From: Pleurotus djamor
Taxonomy: Eukaryota; Basidiomycota; Agaricomycetes; Agaricales; Pleurotaceae
Length of the DNA: 59,047 nucleotides
Assembly: GCA_029747585.1 (NCBI GenBank)
Contig: JAPEVF010000251.1
Coordinates: 1 to 59,047 of the forward strand
Reading direction: 5' to 3'
Position 1 is the stretch's first letter. The number at the start of each line of letters is the position of its first letter. Both the position numbers and the translations under genes were made by a program. The notes beneath the pieces were generated by a model. It was not told where the DNA came from. It made no database searches and was given only the letters and a program-made list of their open reading frames with translations. Shown piece by piece: positions 13,121-24,866 of the stretch.

Positions 13121-13261
13121 CAGCATCATAGCAGTCTTCTTTTCCTCACAACACGACTTCTCTTCTCTTTCTCTCCCNAGTCCTTTCACGACTCCGGTTC
13201 ACGAGCTTAATCCGTTACGCGACTTTTATTACGACTTCTTCCGCCTAACGCTTCTATTATC

Positions 13262-14048
13262 ATGAAATTCACTTTTGGCTTCATCGCAGCTGTGCTCTGC
13301 GCCTCCGAAGTTTTGGCCCTTCCTACCGGATACGAAGGCCAATTGCATAAGGTAAGCTCGCACTCCATTCGCCTCAAAATCATTTCGCTAATAGTCTTCC
13401 CGCAGCGTACCAAACCCAAGGTTCAGACGGTTACAGTCTACGCTTGTCCACCAACATCTACTGTGGCGGACTCGACTTCTTCTGTCCCGGTTTACACTCC
13501 TCCTCCCCCTCCTCCNGAGACCACTACGGCTGCTCCCCCTCCCCCCGAAACGACCGCTCCTCCTCCTCCTGTCACTACCCAAGCTCCCCCTCCCAACAAT
13601 GAATGTNCCCCCAGTCGACAAGTCCGTTTTCCTCCTCCGTGGGTTCAACGGACATGCCATGGATCATTTCTACACCACCAACGCTGAGGAAATGGCCAAG
13701 GCACACGGGTACCACAAGGAGAATCATGCTGCAAAGGTGTTCCCCCATGCTGAGAAGAATACAATCCCCTTCTTCCGCTTGTTCAACGGTCACGCAAAGA
13801 ACCACTTCTACACCACCTCTGCTCATGAGCGCGACAACGCTATCCACAAGCTCGGTTACAAGAGCGAGGGGACTGTTGGTCACATCTTCCAGACTCAAGT
13901 CTGCGGTAGCGTTCCTCTTCACCGCCTCTTCCACCCTCACCGCACCAACCACTTCTACACCATCTCTGAGCACGAAGCTGCTAACGCTGCTCACAAGCTT
14001 GGCTACAAGAGGGAGGGTGTTGCCGGGTTCGTCATCCCACCTAAGTAA
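13262..14048 (+). CDS. Secreted DUF5648-repeat protein with Pro-rich linker
   Basis: Two exons, 13262-13351 and 13406-14048. An N-terminal signal peptide (MKFTFGFIAAVLCASEVLA) is followed by a short Thr/Val stretch, then a Pro/Thr linker (repeated PPPPETT-type units, residues about 50-85), then a C-terminal domain of about 140 residues with three HFYTT/HFYTI motifs (MDHFYTT, KNHFYTT, TNHFYTI). These alternate with aromatic-Arg-Leu-Phe (FRLFNGH, HRLFHPH) and GYKxEG motifs. This is the beta-propeller-like DUF5648 repeat, known from secreted fungal and bacterial proteins and often seen next to carbohydrate-active domains. The N at 13606 breaks the frame; dropping it continues ECPPVDKSVF. The N at 13516 is silent (CCN, Pro). 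The linker resembles that of cell-wall or substrate-binding secreted proteins. Ligand unknown. Confidence 0.85.
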
Positions 14049-15075
14049 ATGGCACCCTGGAGTGTAAAACTTGGTATGTCAATCCCACTCTTCTGCAATC
14101 GTTCATGACGCTCATCCTCTCTTACCAGACGATCAATTCGATTTCAATCTTCCGTTCATAGATTTGTTTACGACTTTTTGCTAATTCTTCTACCTTATTC
14201 ATGATTCTTACGCTCAACCGGATTACGCCTTTTTCGCAACGGACTGGGAATGTTTATACTTTTACGCTTCTTACGAACGGCACCTTTACCTTTATATTTT
14301 TCTACCGCTTCGCTGGTGCCTGTTTACGACTTTTAGCTTCGGACCTTCGACATTTGGGTTTTATATTTTTCGCATACAATTTTGTCGCCCCATCTGTTAT
14401 TCATCCCCCTTATATTGCACACCTTCTGACGCCCGATCCTTTGCAATGCGTGACCTTCCTCGACTAACCTCCTTGTTTCGACTAGGCTATACACCGCGAT
14501 GGGTTTCCTAATCTCGGGCAACCTAAGCTGGCTGGTCCCATATTTCGTCCGTGCCCCGTACAGCAACTGTGAACCATCCGATCTGCTCGCACCCTTGCAG
14601 CTTGCATTCAGACGATAAAGGTCACCGTCTAACATCCCTTCCAGACACACTGAAAAGGCGTGGATCCACCCTATACTCAGTACTGTCAAGTTCGCCATAT
14701 GCCGACGATTTTCCACCTTCGTTCTGACTCGATGTCCTGGTAAACCGACTATATCTGGTAACCCTAGCACCACGAGCGTTTCGCTGATTGCGAAACGTTC
14801 ATCCCACGTCAGGACAACACGTTCAGTGGAAGTGAGTCACCTCCTTGGCACGCCATCTCCCTTTCTGAACCCTATTTTCCTCCATAGTGACTTGGTTGGT
14901 GAGAAGACCTACCTTCTCGAATGCGCCCGTTGGGCCATCGATGAAAATGCTGCCCTTCACCGCCCGCGAGGCCCTCTGTTACACCTTTATAGCTGCGTAT
15001 CTTGCCCTGTTGAAACCTCAAACCCCTTCTCTCATACTCAGTTTCTTTCCTCACAAGTGACTTCCATACGTTCCA
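14049..15075. other. Stretch without a convincing gene
   Basis: The first 200 bases are a T/C-rich 3' region of the DUF5648 gene. A minus-strand frame at 14333-14773 (146 codons) reads VVLGLPDIVGLPGHRV and could be a fragment of an LRR-type protein, but I found no exon partners. The end is the 5' region of the next gene. Confidence 0.35.
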
Positions 15076-16833
15076 ATGTCCCATCGTTCCACTCGCTCTC
15101 ATTCGCGTGGACGGCTAGAAGTTCCTTCGAACGTAAATACTCATCGAGGATCGAGGTCTCGATCCCGAACCAGGACGACCAACGTTTCCACCGTGCAAAG
15201 CACTTCGCAGGAGGCCAGCTCGGCTCCTTCAAGATCTTCCAAGATACCTACCGCCTCGAAGCCAACCAAGAAGCCTACACTTACTGTTCGTCTCTTCCTT
15301 CTATGTATGTTTACCCGCACTAATATACACTTCACCACAACGATTTAGGTTCCTCCCAACGACGACCCCAACGCTACCGGTAGCTCACCTAATCCCAACG
15401 CATCTGATACAATCGATCCAAAATCGTCCCGTCGCAAGCCACGCGGGAGCATCTGTGACGAGCCAGCTCCGAAGCAAGACTCGTTTTTCAATTTCATAGA
15501 TGAGATCGAGAAAGGCATAGAGGAACATGACTTCGGCGACTACGAGGAAATCGAGGGCATGCGGGCCCTTTTCCAGACGGCTAGGAAACGCAAGGAGACA
15601 GTTGAGAAATATCGAGCCGAGCATACGGAAGCTAACATCAAGGTTTGTAGTTCCCTCTTTCCTACGTCTCACTTCACTCAACCCCTTGGCCTAGGTAATG
15701 AGTTTTTCGAGAGCGACTGAGGCTGACCTAGTCAGAATCGGCGTTTCCGGGTACCGCAGAGTAGACAAGAGCGAGCTGCTTGCCAAAGTCCACTCTCAAT
15801 TGTCGGCCGCAGTTCTTGAGGCTATCGCTAAGTCTGCGATCCAATCATCCGTCGTTTTACCTCAGCTTAGGAACTTCATAAGTACCTTGGTCAGTCTCTT
15901 ATCCATCCTCCTCTCGCGCGATGGTGACGTTTCCTGCAAGAACGAGGCCGGAGCGAGACAAGTAATCGACAAAGTCTTGTTCGAATCATGGTCGGTCTGC
16001 CAGGTTTTGGGTATCTCACTTTTCGGCCGTCTCGAGCTCCCGATCCCTCCTCTGGCTCTCCCCGTCGAGAAGGGCATTTATGCAACCTTCATCTCTGGCC
16101 AATTGGACTACAACCTCAGTAGCAAGAATTTCCGCTTCAACGGATTTGAGTTACGTTCGTACTTGTCCATTTCCACTTAATTGACGTTCCAACCGCTCAC
16201 TACTCTATATCTGCCATCCAGGTTCTATGCGGGAACAAAAGCAAACTATTCATGTGTTCGGAGACTACGCGGACAAGAGGCTCACCTCAACCGTCTTGGA
16301 AGCGAAGGCTGATGAAGATGAATCTGGAAATGGAGTAACTGTCAAGACCCCAACTCTTGGAGAGCACGTCCCTCAGGTCCTCTATGAGTGTATGGGCATG
16401 TAAGAACCCCTTTCACTCTTCATGAAACTTCCAGCGCAGTTGACATCGCATGTTTTAGGCCACGACGCGTCACTGCTACCCCGTACGTGTGCTTCTTGAT
16501 CACAACATACAACGATTGCTTACTGTGGATGATGGGCAGCTCTGAGAAAGCCAGCTTCATCCTCGCAAATAGTCGCAGGTGGATATTTGGTGTCATCGAT
16601 CGTAAAATGGGCGAGGTCTATATGTCAGACGACATCATCATGGAAAACGACATCGGCGATATACTCCGGCTTCTTGTGTATTGGGTGTGTGGCTTTTGCA
16701 ATTGTGTGGCCCTCGTTGTGTAAAGACATTTAACGCTTCCTTTGTGAAATAGGAAACGATAGGAAGCGATGAAATATACGATATGATGAAGCCTCTGCAG
16801 CACCGCTTTGACGTTATGCCGTCCGTCGAGTAA
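15076..16833 (+). CDS. PD-(D/E)XK nuclease-like protein, about 482 aa
   Basis: Six exons close in frame: 15076-15285, 15349-15642, 15695-16154, 16222-16399, 16459-16684 and 16753-16833. The first about 160 residues are Ser/Arg-rich and disordered, then acidic and helical. From about residue 290 there is a pattern typical of the PD-(D/E)XK superfamily as found in many fungal hypothetical proteins: Asp306 in SGQLDYNL, Glu348-x-Lys350 in TVLEAKAD, and Gln373 in VPQVLYECMG, followed by a Cys-rich helix and a LITTYNDCLLWMM strand. Known enzymes of this fold cut DNA or process nucleic-acid ends; here the activity is inferred from motif spacing only. Two introns use the uncommon donor GTTCGT. Alternatives: a catalytically dead member or a coincidence of motifs, though the spacing makes coincidence unlikely. 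Confidence 0.7.
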
Positions 16834-17081
16834 TGGTTGGAACGTGGACACCTGTACTGCCAGAGGTAGTATGTGGTCTACCCACCACTCACTTGTCGCT
16901 GACGGCCGTTGCCACGGCGTACGAGGCCTATCTAAATTGTACCAGCGGTTCTTTCGCATCTTATCATATATGTACTATCAGACATAGTATACCCCAAACT
17001 CCTCGATGGGACTACATAGCTCGCACGGCTCAGTAGAAACGTATACTTGGTTTCACAAAAGGTAGGTGGAGAGTATAGTAA

Positions 17082-18576
17082 CTACTGACGATGAGCGTAA
17101 TCGAGGACCTCAAAATAAGTCCTGAAAGCTACGACAGAGCGACAGGATATGTCATCCAAGAGCGGAGAACCGGCAGCTACGTCTTGATAGTAACGACTTG
17201 GAAAGTCCTGATGATCCTCGCAACGTTCTACCTCAGGTTTTCTGAAGCTGAGTCGTGTGAGCTTCGTATAATGGGGTTCAGAGTGTTCGCGATAGAGCCC
17301 AAGAGAGTATGAATGCAGGTGGCGGTCAAAGTCGGAAAGGAATGTGAGTGTGGGTTCTCTCGCGGGATCGCTTGAAATGGTCAGCTTGTATACCGAGAAA
17401 CATGGGTGAAGGAGCATAGCGCAGGTCCTATTTTTGTCGATGCGAAGCTGAGAATAGCATGAGCGGGGGATAGAGGGGGCGTAACCAGGAAAGTGGAGAG
17501 TATGGAGAACTTGGGCGGATGCTTTGGGAGCCCATCGCTTGTCCTCAATGATGTTGAATTCGGGAAGTACACATACTTCCAGTCTGTCCGGGAAGATGCA
17601 GAGAAGCCGATTCCGTGGCAATACCTCGATGTTATCCTTGAAGTAGGGAACTCAGTAACCTGGAAGGAGAATCAAGTAAACAAGAATTACGGGGTGTCTA
17701 GAGACCTGGAATCCGGTCTTGAAATGAGAGGATGCAGATGAGCGGTTCCAATCGTAGACTTCACAGTAGAAGTGATCGGAGTAATCCACCATTGCAAGGT
17801 ATTCTTCGGATAGAGAAACAGGTGGCACACAGTCGTGAGAAGACCCATCGAACGAAGCAAGAAGAGAGGTCGATAGGGAATCGCTCCCCAGGTCACCGAC
17901 TTCCCAGATAGAAGTCGCAGACAAACGTGTCCCTGGATTGAGCATTAGAGGGATCCAAGCACGAGACATTAGATTGCGACGTACTCCATTCGAAGTATCT
18001 GATGCCGAGAAGGAAGTTTGAGAGGGGATGTGTGTCGGGATGGTGCACCACTAACATCCATACTTCCTTACGATCCGGGCGCGATGGGATGATGATGTGA
18101 GGCGTGGCATCTGGGATGTCAAGATCATAGGCCATAATAGAGTCCTCTTCATTCGAAACAAGCAGCCAACGCCCGCCTCGAACGAGATGGAAGACACTCC
18201 TTTCATGAGGGATATCGAAAACGCGCTTTTGTGGGAGACGTGACTCGGACATCCAGCTGGCTTCAATCCGCTCCCAGTCAAGAGTAGCAGTTTCCAGCTC
18301 GTCCGCGGACATGTCGTCAACGTATTCGTAGAGTGGCAGAGGCATTTCGTAAGAGTCAGATAGTCGTAGGTACTGCCGCAACCAAACTTCCCGAGTTCGA
18401 GAAACGGTATGCAGCAGCTTGCATGTCTGGGCTACTATTTTAGCTGAGAATTCGGGTCACGTCATTCGACGGCGTACCATTCGTAAGCGTAAAATATCTT
18501 TCCAACCAAGTCCGCCAAGGATGATAGCCAAGAGTTCGACAGGAAACGAAGTCAACGTTCGAGTTGGTTGACTCAT
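17082..18576 (-). CDS. F-box protein, about 445 aa
   Basis: Four exons: 18576 to about 18471, about 18434-17985, 17932-17706 and 17636-17082. The first junction can use either of two adjacent acceptors. The N-terminus (MSQPTRTLTS) runs into an F-box: FPVELLAIILGGLGWKDILR, then QTCKLLHTVSRTREVW. F-box proteins bind Skp1 and present substrates to SCF ubiquitin ligases. The rest (residues about 90-440) is rich in beta-strand and aromatic motifs such as FHLVRGGRWLLV, a WD-like or beta-propeller arrangement common in agaricomycete F-box proteins, but no clean WD repeat is visible. An intron acceptor choice (TTCAAG before GATAAC) was set by frame. Substrate unknown. Confidence 0.75.
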
Positions 18577-19493
18577 AAGAAGCACAAGATCTGAAGTTAT
18601 TAGATAGCGGGTGTCAGAGAGAGCGTATTCCAGTATTCTGGTCGACGTCTCGCCCGAAGATGAAACAAAGAGCGGTATTGCGCACCCGTTGACTCCTGGT
18701 CACTTGAAAACGTGGGGGAACCATCAACGGTAGGACGGAACAGATTGGCGCAGTCAGTCAAGCATTTCATAGAGTTGAGAAGTGTATCAGGGCGGAAAGC
18801 TCTTGTGGGAGCTCAAGCGCTCACTGGCAAGCTATCGAAGATAACAGAGTGGGGGCAGCGAAAAAGCACTCAGTGTTTGCTCCTGTTTGCCAAACTCAAC
18901 TTGGATGTAACTTCTCATTTGACAACTATTTAGCTCGACGGCAACGGCCTTTCCCCCGAGCAATGAACTTGCACTTGACTTGCACTCAGCATCAGCTTTT
19001 CTGTTTCTTATCCAGCTCTTACCACACACTCTAAAAATCGTCCTGATTTCTCTCCGAATAGATGATGGATATTCCCAAGATATTCCGGTCACCGCCTCAG
19101 TCAAAAGTTCCGCCTGACGTGGTTCAGGCCATCTACAGATAGATGTCCTCTGAAATCCCAGTCGATCCTCCCAAACATGTCCCCCCTTCTACCGTCACGC
19201 GTCCATCATTGGTCGATCATCTCCAAATCATGTCTGGTTCTTTGTACAAAGCTCGGATTTGCCGCTCTTGTTCAGCGGTTGTCGATCTCTCTGACCCGAA
19301 TTTGACAACATAATACATATTACGATATAAATACTTGACTTCTCGTGAGGGGACTTGCCTCCGCCCGTTTTGATGACCACCCAAGTTGTTATCTAACTCT
19401 TGTTATCTAATCGTGACGTCGCTTCGAAATCAGGGGCCACACGTGCTTATTTGCTTCCGTCGCGCGCACTCCACCCCTTTGCCACTTACCACC
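18577..19493. other. Intergenic region between divergent genes
   Basis: This contains the upstream regions of the F-box gene (minus) and the NUDIX gene (plus). TATAAATA at 19326-19333 is a TATA-like box 161 nt before the NUDIX ATG. Small frames (18712-18933, 18832-19104) have no domain. Confidence 0.4.
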
Positions 19494-20468
19494 ATGAGCG
19501 TATTCAAAAGACTCTCGGGAAACCTCTACGCAAGACCGCAGACTAGTAACGAAACGGTTGCAGCACCAGTGGCGAACGCACGTCCACCGCGACCCGCTCA
19601 ATCAGCTTCACCCTTGAACTCACGCTTCACCAGGCCGAGGTTTCGCTTCTCACAGCACTCAACAAATGTGCCCTCCAGCGGGGCATGGTAAGTTCTACTA
19701 CCTTGTGAAGAATGCTCGTCCAATTCAACCTGAGTAGGTGCGCCCAAGACTTTATGCTTGGAGTTGGACTGGTTATTCTCCAACCATCGAGTGGCAAGAT
19801 AGTCGTATGTAACCCCGCCAGTCTCGGAATAAATCTAACGAAATGATTTCCAGGTGTGCTATGATGAGAAGGCGAATCACTACTTTCTCCCAAAAGGTCG
19901 CAAAGACTTGGGCGAGAAGCCCGAGGAAGCCGCACTTAGAGAGGGTTACGAGGAGGTACTGCTCATCTAGTTCTCTCAGTACACAAGCTCATGGCCTCTG
20001 ATAGTCGGGCTACCGCGCGGAACTACTCCCCCTTTACATTCCGTCAAACTCGCCCATACCTCCAAACGATCCCGAGATTGGTCTTGCGAAGCGTAGAAAA
20101 TCCACAGAGCCCATCTTCATATACACCCATTCCTATAACCCGCCCCCTCGAAGAAACCCCTTAACCCGTATGCCTGTAGANACAAGCAGGGTGTACTTTG
20201 TCCAATGGTATGTCGGGCANATACCCGCCGATGCAGTAAGTCCTGGTGGCCNTTGTTCCCAATTATTAGCGCTCAANGTGGTTAGGTACGTGAGGCGAAC
20301 AGCACGGACCAACCCGACGAGGTCACATACACGTCGTTTCTCATGACGTTCGATGAAGCCTATAGGAGGTTGGCTGATGACTGGGCTCGGGGTATCGTCA
20401 CATATGCCTTGACCCTCTTAAGAGAAACACAGGCTATCGATAACCTCGCACATCGTCAATCATTGTAA
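19494..20468 (+). CDS. NUDIX hydrolase, about 258 aa
   Basis: Five exons: 19494-19687, 19738-19804, 19854-19955, 20005-20235 and 20286-20468; exon lengths sum to 259 codons. The NUDIX box spans residues 102-124 and fits G-x5-E-x7-REUxEExGU: Gly102, Glu108, then REGYEESGY from Arg116. Glu117, Glu120 and Glu121 would bind the metal. The preceding LVILQPSSGKIVV strand and the YFLPKGRKDL lead-in match fungal NUDIX proteins of the diphosphoinositol-polyphosphate or ADP-ribose pyrophosphatase kind, but the substrate cannot be told from sequence. The first about 65 residues are a basic, Pro-rich extension that could be a mitochondrial or disordered leader. Ns at 20181 and 20220 fall in codons; Ns at 20252 and 20277 are inside an intron. 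Confidence 0.88.
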
Positions 20469-20685
20469 TTTGCTTTTGTATATGCAAGGTAGTCCTCTTT
20501 CCCTTTGGTCCTGTTTTATGGCCTCAACACGCTTTTCACAGGATTGTGTACCTGTATCGGGCCGCTGTTGGCTTTGTATCTTAATAGGTTTCTTTCACTG
20601 GGTAATGGCATGGATAACTGGCTTCCGATGCTTCGTGGTGCCAATGGATGGTTTATCACTTCGACGGCTGCGCTCTGAGTCTTTC

Positions 20686-21510
20686 NTCNNTNTNCTNGNA
20701 TNATNNATCAATCANATGGTATTCCCCNAACNNCTCCAACGGCTAAAATNATNTTTACAGGACTGANTAAACTGTANAACGTNTTANGGCTTGGAATCCT
20801 TTGTTTCCTTGATGACGACTTCATCGCCCAGGGTAACCCATACGATGGTGTCTTCATCCTCCTCGGATCGCTTGACAAGGACTCGGCGACCAGTCATGAG
20901 GGACCCCTCTAACCCTTTCAAGATATACCCCGCGTGGATGCGGTGGGTGTAGTACAGGTGAGGGTCCACTTCTACATGAGCGACAGGTCGATCGTCTGAA
21001 GAATGTTAAATCCCGCTATTGACGACCTTGTGAAAGAAGGAGCAACGTACTGAGATAGTATATCCACTCCAATGGGTCGTACACGCTTGACTTGGGGAGG
21101 GNGACGAACTGGACTCGCACTTNGTACTCGGTCTTCACGTTGGGAATGCGCAGCTTCTCGAAGATGGGTTGNTCTTTGACGTGCNTGTCGGCATCGAGGG
21201 TGCNTCTGTCGACTTGACGCTTGNGCGAAGTGAGGACACTCCTGACGGCTTGCTTGAGCTCNTTNGACATGGACATGGNNGGGTNGTATNCTTCGCTGGT
21301 ATGAGGATGTGAAGGGGTTGCTGANGGAANGTGTACGATANATTCTCAGTACGTTTGTGAGCCCTTTTATCATCCNNNNNNNNGAGGTTCTCGCCACTCA
21401 TGTACTCATGGTCAAAGCGCTTTAGACAATCCTCACAGTCAATGATGCGAGAACGCCTTTGAGTNTCTTGTNGCTTGAAACGTGGNCGTTTCTTAGTTAC
21501 TGTTTGTTGC
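20686..21510. other. Cluster of ambiguous bases (low-quality assembly)
   Basis: Dozens of Ns, including an eight-N run near 21376-21383, are concentrated here. Frames read across this stretch are unreliable. Confidence 0.95.
20784..21276 (-). CDS. Hypothetical protein, C-terminal part (low-quality sequence)
   Basis: Not recognised. An exon ending about 21051 joins through an intron 21050-20996 to 20995-20784, giving a frame that reads EWIYYL, then NDRPVAHVEVDPHLYYTHRI, then a Glu/Asp-rich tail and a TAA at 20784. The upstream half contains a basic helix (ELKQAVRSVL) but is peppered with Ns. The 5' end may continue upstream to the Cys-containing stretch IIDCEDCLKRFDHEYMSGEN at about 21455-21400. 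The protein looks soluble and expressed, but neither start nor function can be given. Confidence 0.35.
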
Positions 21511-22238
21511 NGCTGTCTCACCTCGTTGTTCCAGTACCGAAGCCCCTATGATATCCCTAGTGGGCCCAATTGATCGCAACGATCGCTTCCCCTTCATGAA
21601 CCAACTCAGAAAGTCCAAACAAGATGACACGGTGAATTTTGGCTTGGTGAGTAACAAAATACACATGATGGTGACTGAAGGGGAGGAGGGTGTCAAGATT
21701 CGAGGTCNGGGATGGCCAAGAGTGGCTCCAAGATGTTGGAGACCGATTGTATCGTGGTCTTCTATCGTCACTGAGGCTACTGCGTCGTTCAGTTTCGTCA
21801 TGCTTCGCATCTCGAACCTCACGCCCTTCTGCGAAAAGAGTGAATCCCGCAAACCTTTAATGACATGGGATGCGCGAATTGGGCACAGGTAGAATATCGT
21901 CGCGGGAACATCAAGCGTCGCAATGACCATATTGTCTGTGTTCGATGTCGTAAGCAGAGTAAAGTTAAGTGTTCAGTCAGTATCTGCGAAGAAAAGTAGA
22001 ATACCAAACCGAGTACAATTTTCCAACGGAGCGTGTCGAAGGTCGTGTCGCCCGAACTGTGTTGCATCAAAATTGAATGGTCCTTAGTTTCCGTTTTCGA
22101 AGTCGACGTAAATCGATGGAGTAGGAAGGTTGGTAAAAGATGAAAGTGAGGGCATAAGGTTCCTTCGAGTAGATAAAACTGGTGTTGATCCAAGATGAGG
22201 TTCAATCGTGCGAGAGTCAGTTCCGATCGTGTGTCCAT
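21493..22238 (-). CDS. Hypothetical gene, structure uncertain
   Basis: Two overlapping frames, 22238-21819 (starts MDTRSELTLARLNLILDQHQ) and 21930-21493 (starts MVIATLDVPATIFYL), may be exons of one gene; I could not find a standard-length intron joining them. Both lack recognisable domains. Ns at 21708 and 21511 cast further doubt. It could be the 5' part of the gene whose C-terminus is at 20784, in which case a single gene would span about 1.4 kb. Confidence 0.25.
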
Positions 22239-23537
22239 GAGTGAGTTTTTGTTTCTTTGTAATGGAGATGATGACGGGGGCTACTGGTCAGAGATACTTT
22301 GAGGCAGGATATAAGAAGGACGGGTGAGGTACGCTGCTTGCTACTTTGCCACTTACTCCCGAAAGGGCTTCAAGGGAGGGCCTTTGACCACTATAAGGGA
22401 CGGAAGGGGATTTCGCTCAAGGTTGACTCATGTCAACCGAAAATGTGAAAGGGGGGGGTGGTAGAAGGTTCGTCCCATGTGTAACGGTCATCAAAGGCTA
22501 AATGTTTTGGATGAACGCCTTGCGCTAGCGACGCGAATCCTCCGCTCGAAATCGGCCAGTATACGCTTTTGTATCAAGAGGAGGGGCCTTAACTCAACCT
22601 TACATACTACTTCAAGTAGGGGCGCGCACGCGATTCTACCGATAGGCTAAAGCCACGACGTGAGTCGTCCTATTCATCAGTGTATTCCGTCTTCAGGCAC
22701 TTAGTATGGATTATACTATGGTTCTGGTAAATACTTGCTGTACTAGTACGCAGAACTGAAGCTGAGAAGCTTTCCTGTACTACAAGCATTTCTTGCGAGG
22801 TACGACGAAGATGTCCTTCATCTCCCCTATCGCCCCTAGGCAATCCGTCCTGAGCAGAATTTGAGCTTATCGCATTCAATTCGCCGACAGCACGTCTGTA
22901 AGAAGTTTATTTGCTAACACAAAGACCTCGACAATTTTTTCATTGCACAAGGAAGGGAGAGGATGTTCTTGGAGGTAAAACGCATGTCCCGGAGACAGGA
23001 GGCCTCCTGACCAAGTTTCGATGCCCGACCGACTCGTTTTTGTTTTCCAAGACGCATCACAATAACCTTCGTATGCTCCCTGACAGGCGTAGCCGACACC
23101 GACCCTTGCATTTATATACTCTACAGGCTTTGGGTGACCCATGCGGCATCTCTTCCATAGCCAGTGTTACTTGGACTAGAACCTCTCAAGACTCAGATAC
23201 AGCTTGACTCGGGCTTGACGAAAAATTACTAGTGTTGGGCCCTGTCTGAGACCTGCCAAATCAGTATATTTTTTGCCACTTGAGCCACTCCCAATCACGT
23301 CCAGTGCCTCTCCACGAAATTCCCTTCTTCTGATAGTTTCAACGCCTACCAATCCGTCGCAAATGAGCCTCTTGGACCAGCGAGCACCGCTTTGGTCTCT
23401 CATTGACTGGAGACCAACAGTGGCTATCGACGTATATAAGCTGCCCTAATGTCGGTAGGAGCCCCCCATCTCAGTGAACTTCACAGCTTCTCTGACTTCC
23501 AACCACTCTTCTCCCAGACTTCACTCCCAGGAGCACT
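22239..23537. other. Stretch without a convincing gene
   Basis: Short minus-strand frames at 22670-22879 and 22876-23142 overlap by four bases but have no family features. An 8-nt G-run lies at 22452-22459. The end of the stretch is the promoter of the zinc-finger gene. Confidence 0.4.
23433..23440 (+). promoter_or_regulatory. TATA box of zinc-finger gene 1
   Basis: TATATAAG lies 105 nt upstream of the ATG at 23538, at a sensible distance for a fungal core promoter. Confidence 0.5.
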
Positions 23538-24755
23538 ATGCAACGCTTCGCATCCCCCGAGTACGACTTCTCCTCCGCAACGGATGGTATCCCCAACTTT
23601 GATCCATCCGCCAGGAGCATCGATGTCGACATCCCTTCGAGAGCCCCCTCTCCCATGCTAATGGAAGGACTCAACGAAGTCGAACTGAATCCTGTTCCTC
23701 TGGACTGGAATACCTTTGATGGATCGCTGGACTCTGATCAGCCTACTCCCCGTCGCCTCGTCGTACATGGCTGGAGCCCCTCGGATAATACTTCGGAGTT
23801 TGTGGAGATTCCTCTTGCTGAAATTCGACCCAATCGCATGACTCCCCTTGAACTTCCGGACGATCATAGTATGGGATTCCAGCCTCTTTATTTGGGACCT
23901 GAGCTTCCTTTGCCAGACCTTACGCTTGACTATGGTATGGATGATATCGTACCCTTCGGAGATTATCCAGTGGGACCTATGCAGCCGTTCAATCAACAAG
24001 GATTCGTTCCTCCAGTGAATCCTGCGGATCCTCCCTTCTTTCTGGATCCTAACCAACTCACGTACACCTGGACTACTACCCTAGGCCCAGCACCTGTCCC
24101 AGCTCTCTTCCCAGCTCAGCCTGGTCCTCAAGGCTTGGCCCTTCCACTCCCCCCAGTCCAGGTTGCCCCTGAAGCCGAGGATGAGAACGAGGATGAGGAT
24201 GAAGAAGAGGAAGAAGCTCCCCCTCCTCCCCGGCGGTCCGCCCGAATCGCAGCTCAACGGGCTGAAGCACCCGTGCAATATGAGGAAGAGGCCACGGTCG
24301 AAGAAGTAAGGGATGAAGAGGATGATGAATCCATGGAGAGCAATAATAACGAAGACCAGACCTCTCAAGCCACCACTACTGAAGCTGAAACCGCTTCCAG
24401 TAGCTCTCAAGAACTCCAAGATCCGGCTCTCCAGGCCATGGTGCGTCTTCTCAATAATTAACTGTCCCCAGCTGCAGTTGACTCATCGCCGTGTTTTCTT
24501 CGTGTTCAGATCGACCATGTCAGGCGTAAATGCAAATGCCGAGCAGTACTCAGAGGCAAACGTGCCTGGGAGCGTCACCACTGCAAATTCAAGCCCAAGC
24601 CTAAGTTCCCTTGCCCTAACTGCGACCTAGTGTGAGTCTACGTGCGCTTTCTCTGACTGTCACTTGAATGCTAATCGTCCATGTTCAGTCTTTGCCGTAT
24701 CGACGCACTGGTCCGTCACCAGAGAGACCACTGCAAGGGCCAGCGCGAGGATTGA
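23538..24755 (+). CDS. Zinc-finger protein (paralog 1), about 363 aa
   Basis: Three exons: 23538-24440, 24510-24631 and 24689-24755. The first 300 residues are acidic and Pro-rich with an Asp/Glu run (residues about 215-235) and a basic RRSARIAAQRAE patch, as in transcription factors with activation regions. The C-terminus carries two closely spaced zinc-binding motifs: Cys-Lys-Cys, then 12 residues to His, then His-Cys (RGKRAWERHHC), followed by CPNC, 12 residues, His, then a terminal His/Cys (VRHQRDHC). The spacing is CxCx12H and Cx2Cx12H, variants of C2H2. The second exon is 122 nt long and splits the second finger after CPNCDLV, exactly as in its paralog at 26805. A DNA-binding role is inferred. 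It is convergent with ZPR1; the stop codons are 112 bp apart. Confidence 0.8.
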
Positions 24756-24866
24756 ACGAAATGGGTCCCCGAGATTATCCGACGTCTATGTAGCATAATG
24801 TATATACCATGATCACTGTTTATACCGAAGTTTACCGACTATGTATATTATTACGAGCACCATTTT

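Larger units (their letters stand above)
9776..13261. other. Stretch without a convincing gene
   Basis: Open frames of up to 200 codons exist on the plus strand (9888-10367, 10367-10969, 10803-11165) and one of 147 codons on the minus strand (11361-11804). They show no domain, odd composition and no splice chain, and two are interrupted by Ns (10012, 10089). A compound inverted repeat lies at 12293-12368. The end of the stretch, from about 13113, is the promoter of the DUF5648 gene. Confidence 0.4.

Noticed and set aside
24076..24419. Minus-strand frames under zinc-finger gene 1
   Set aside because: Leu/Phe-rich shadows of the acidic, Pro-rich coding strand.
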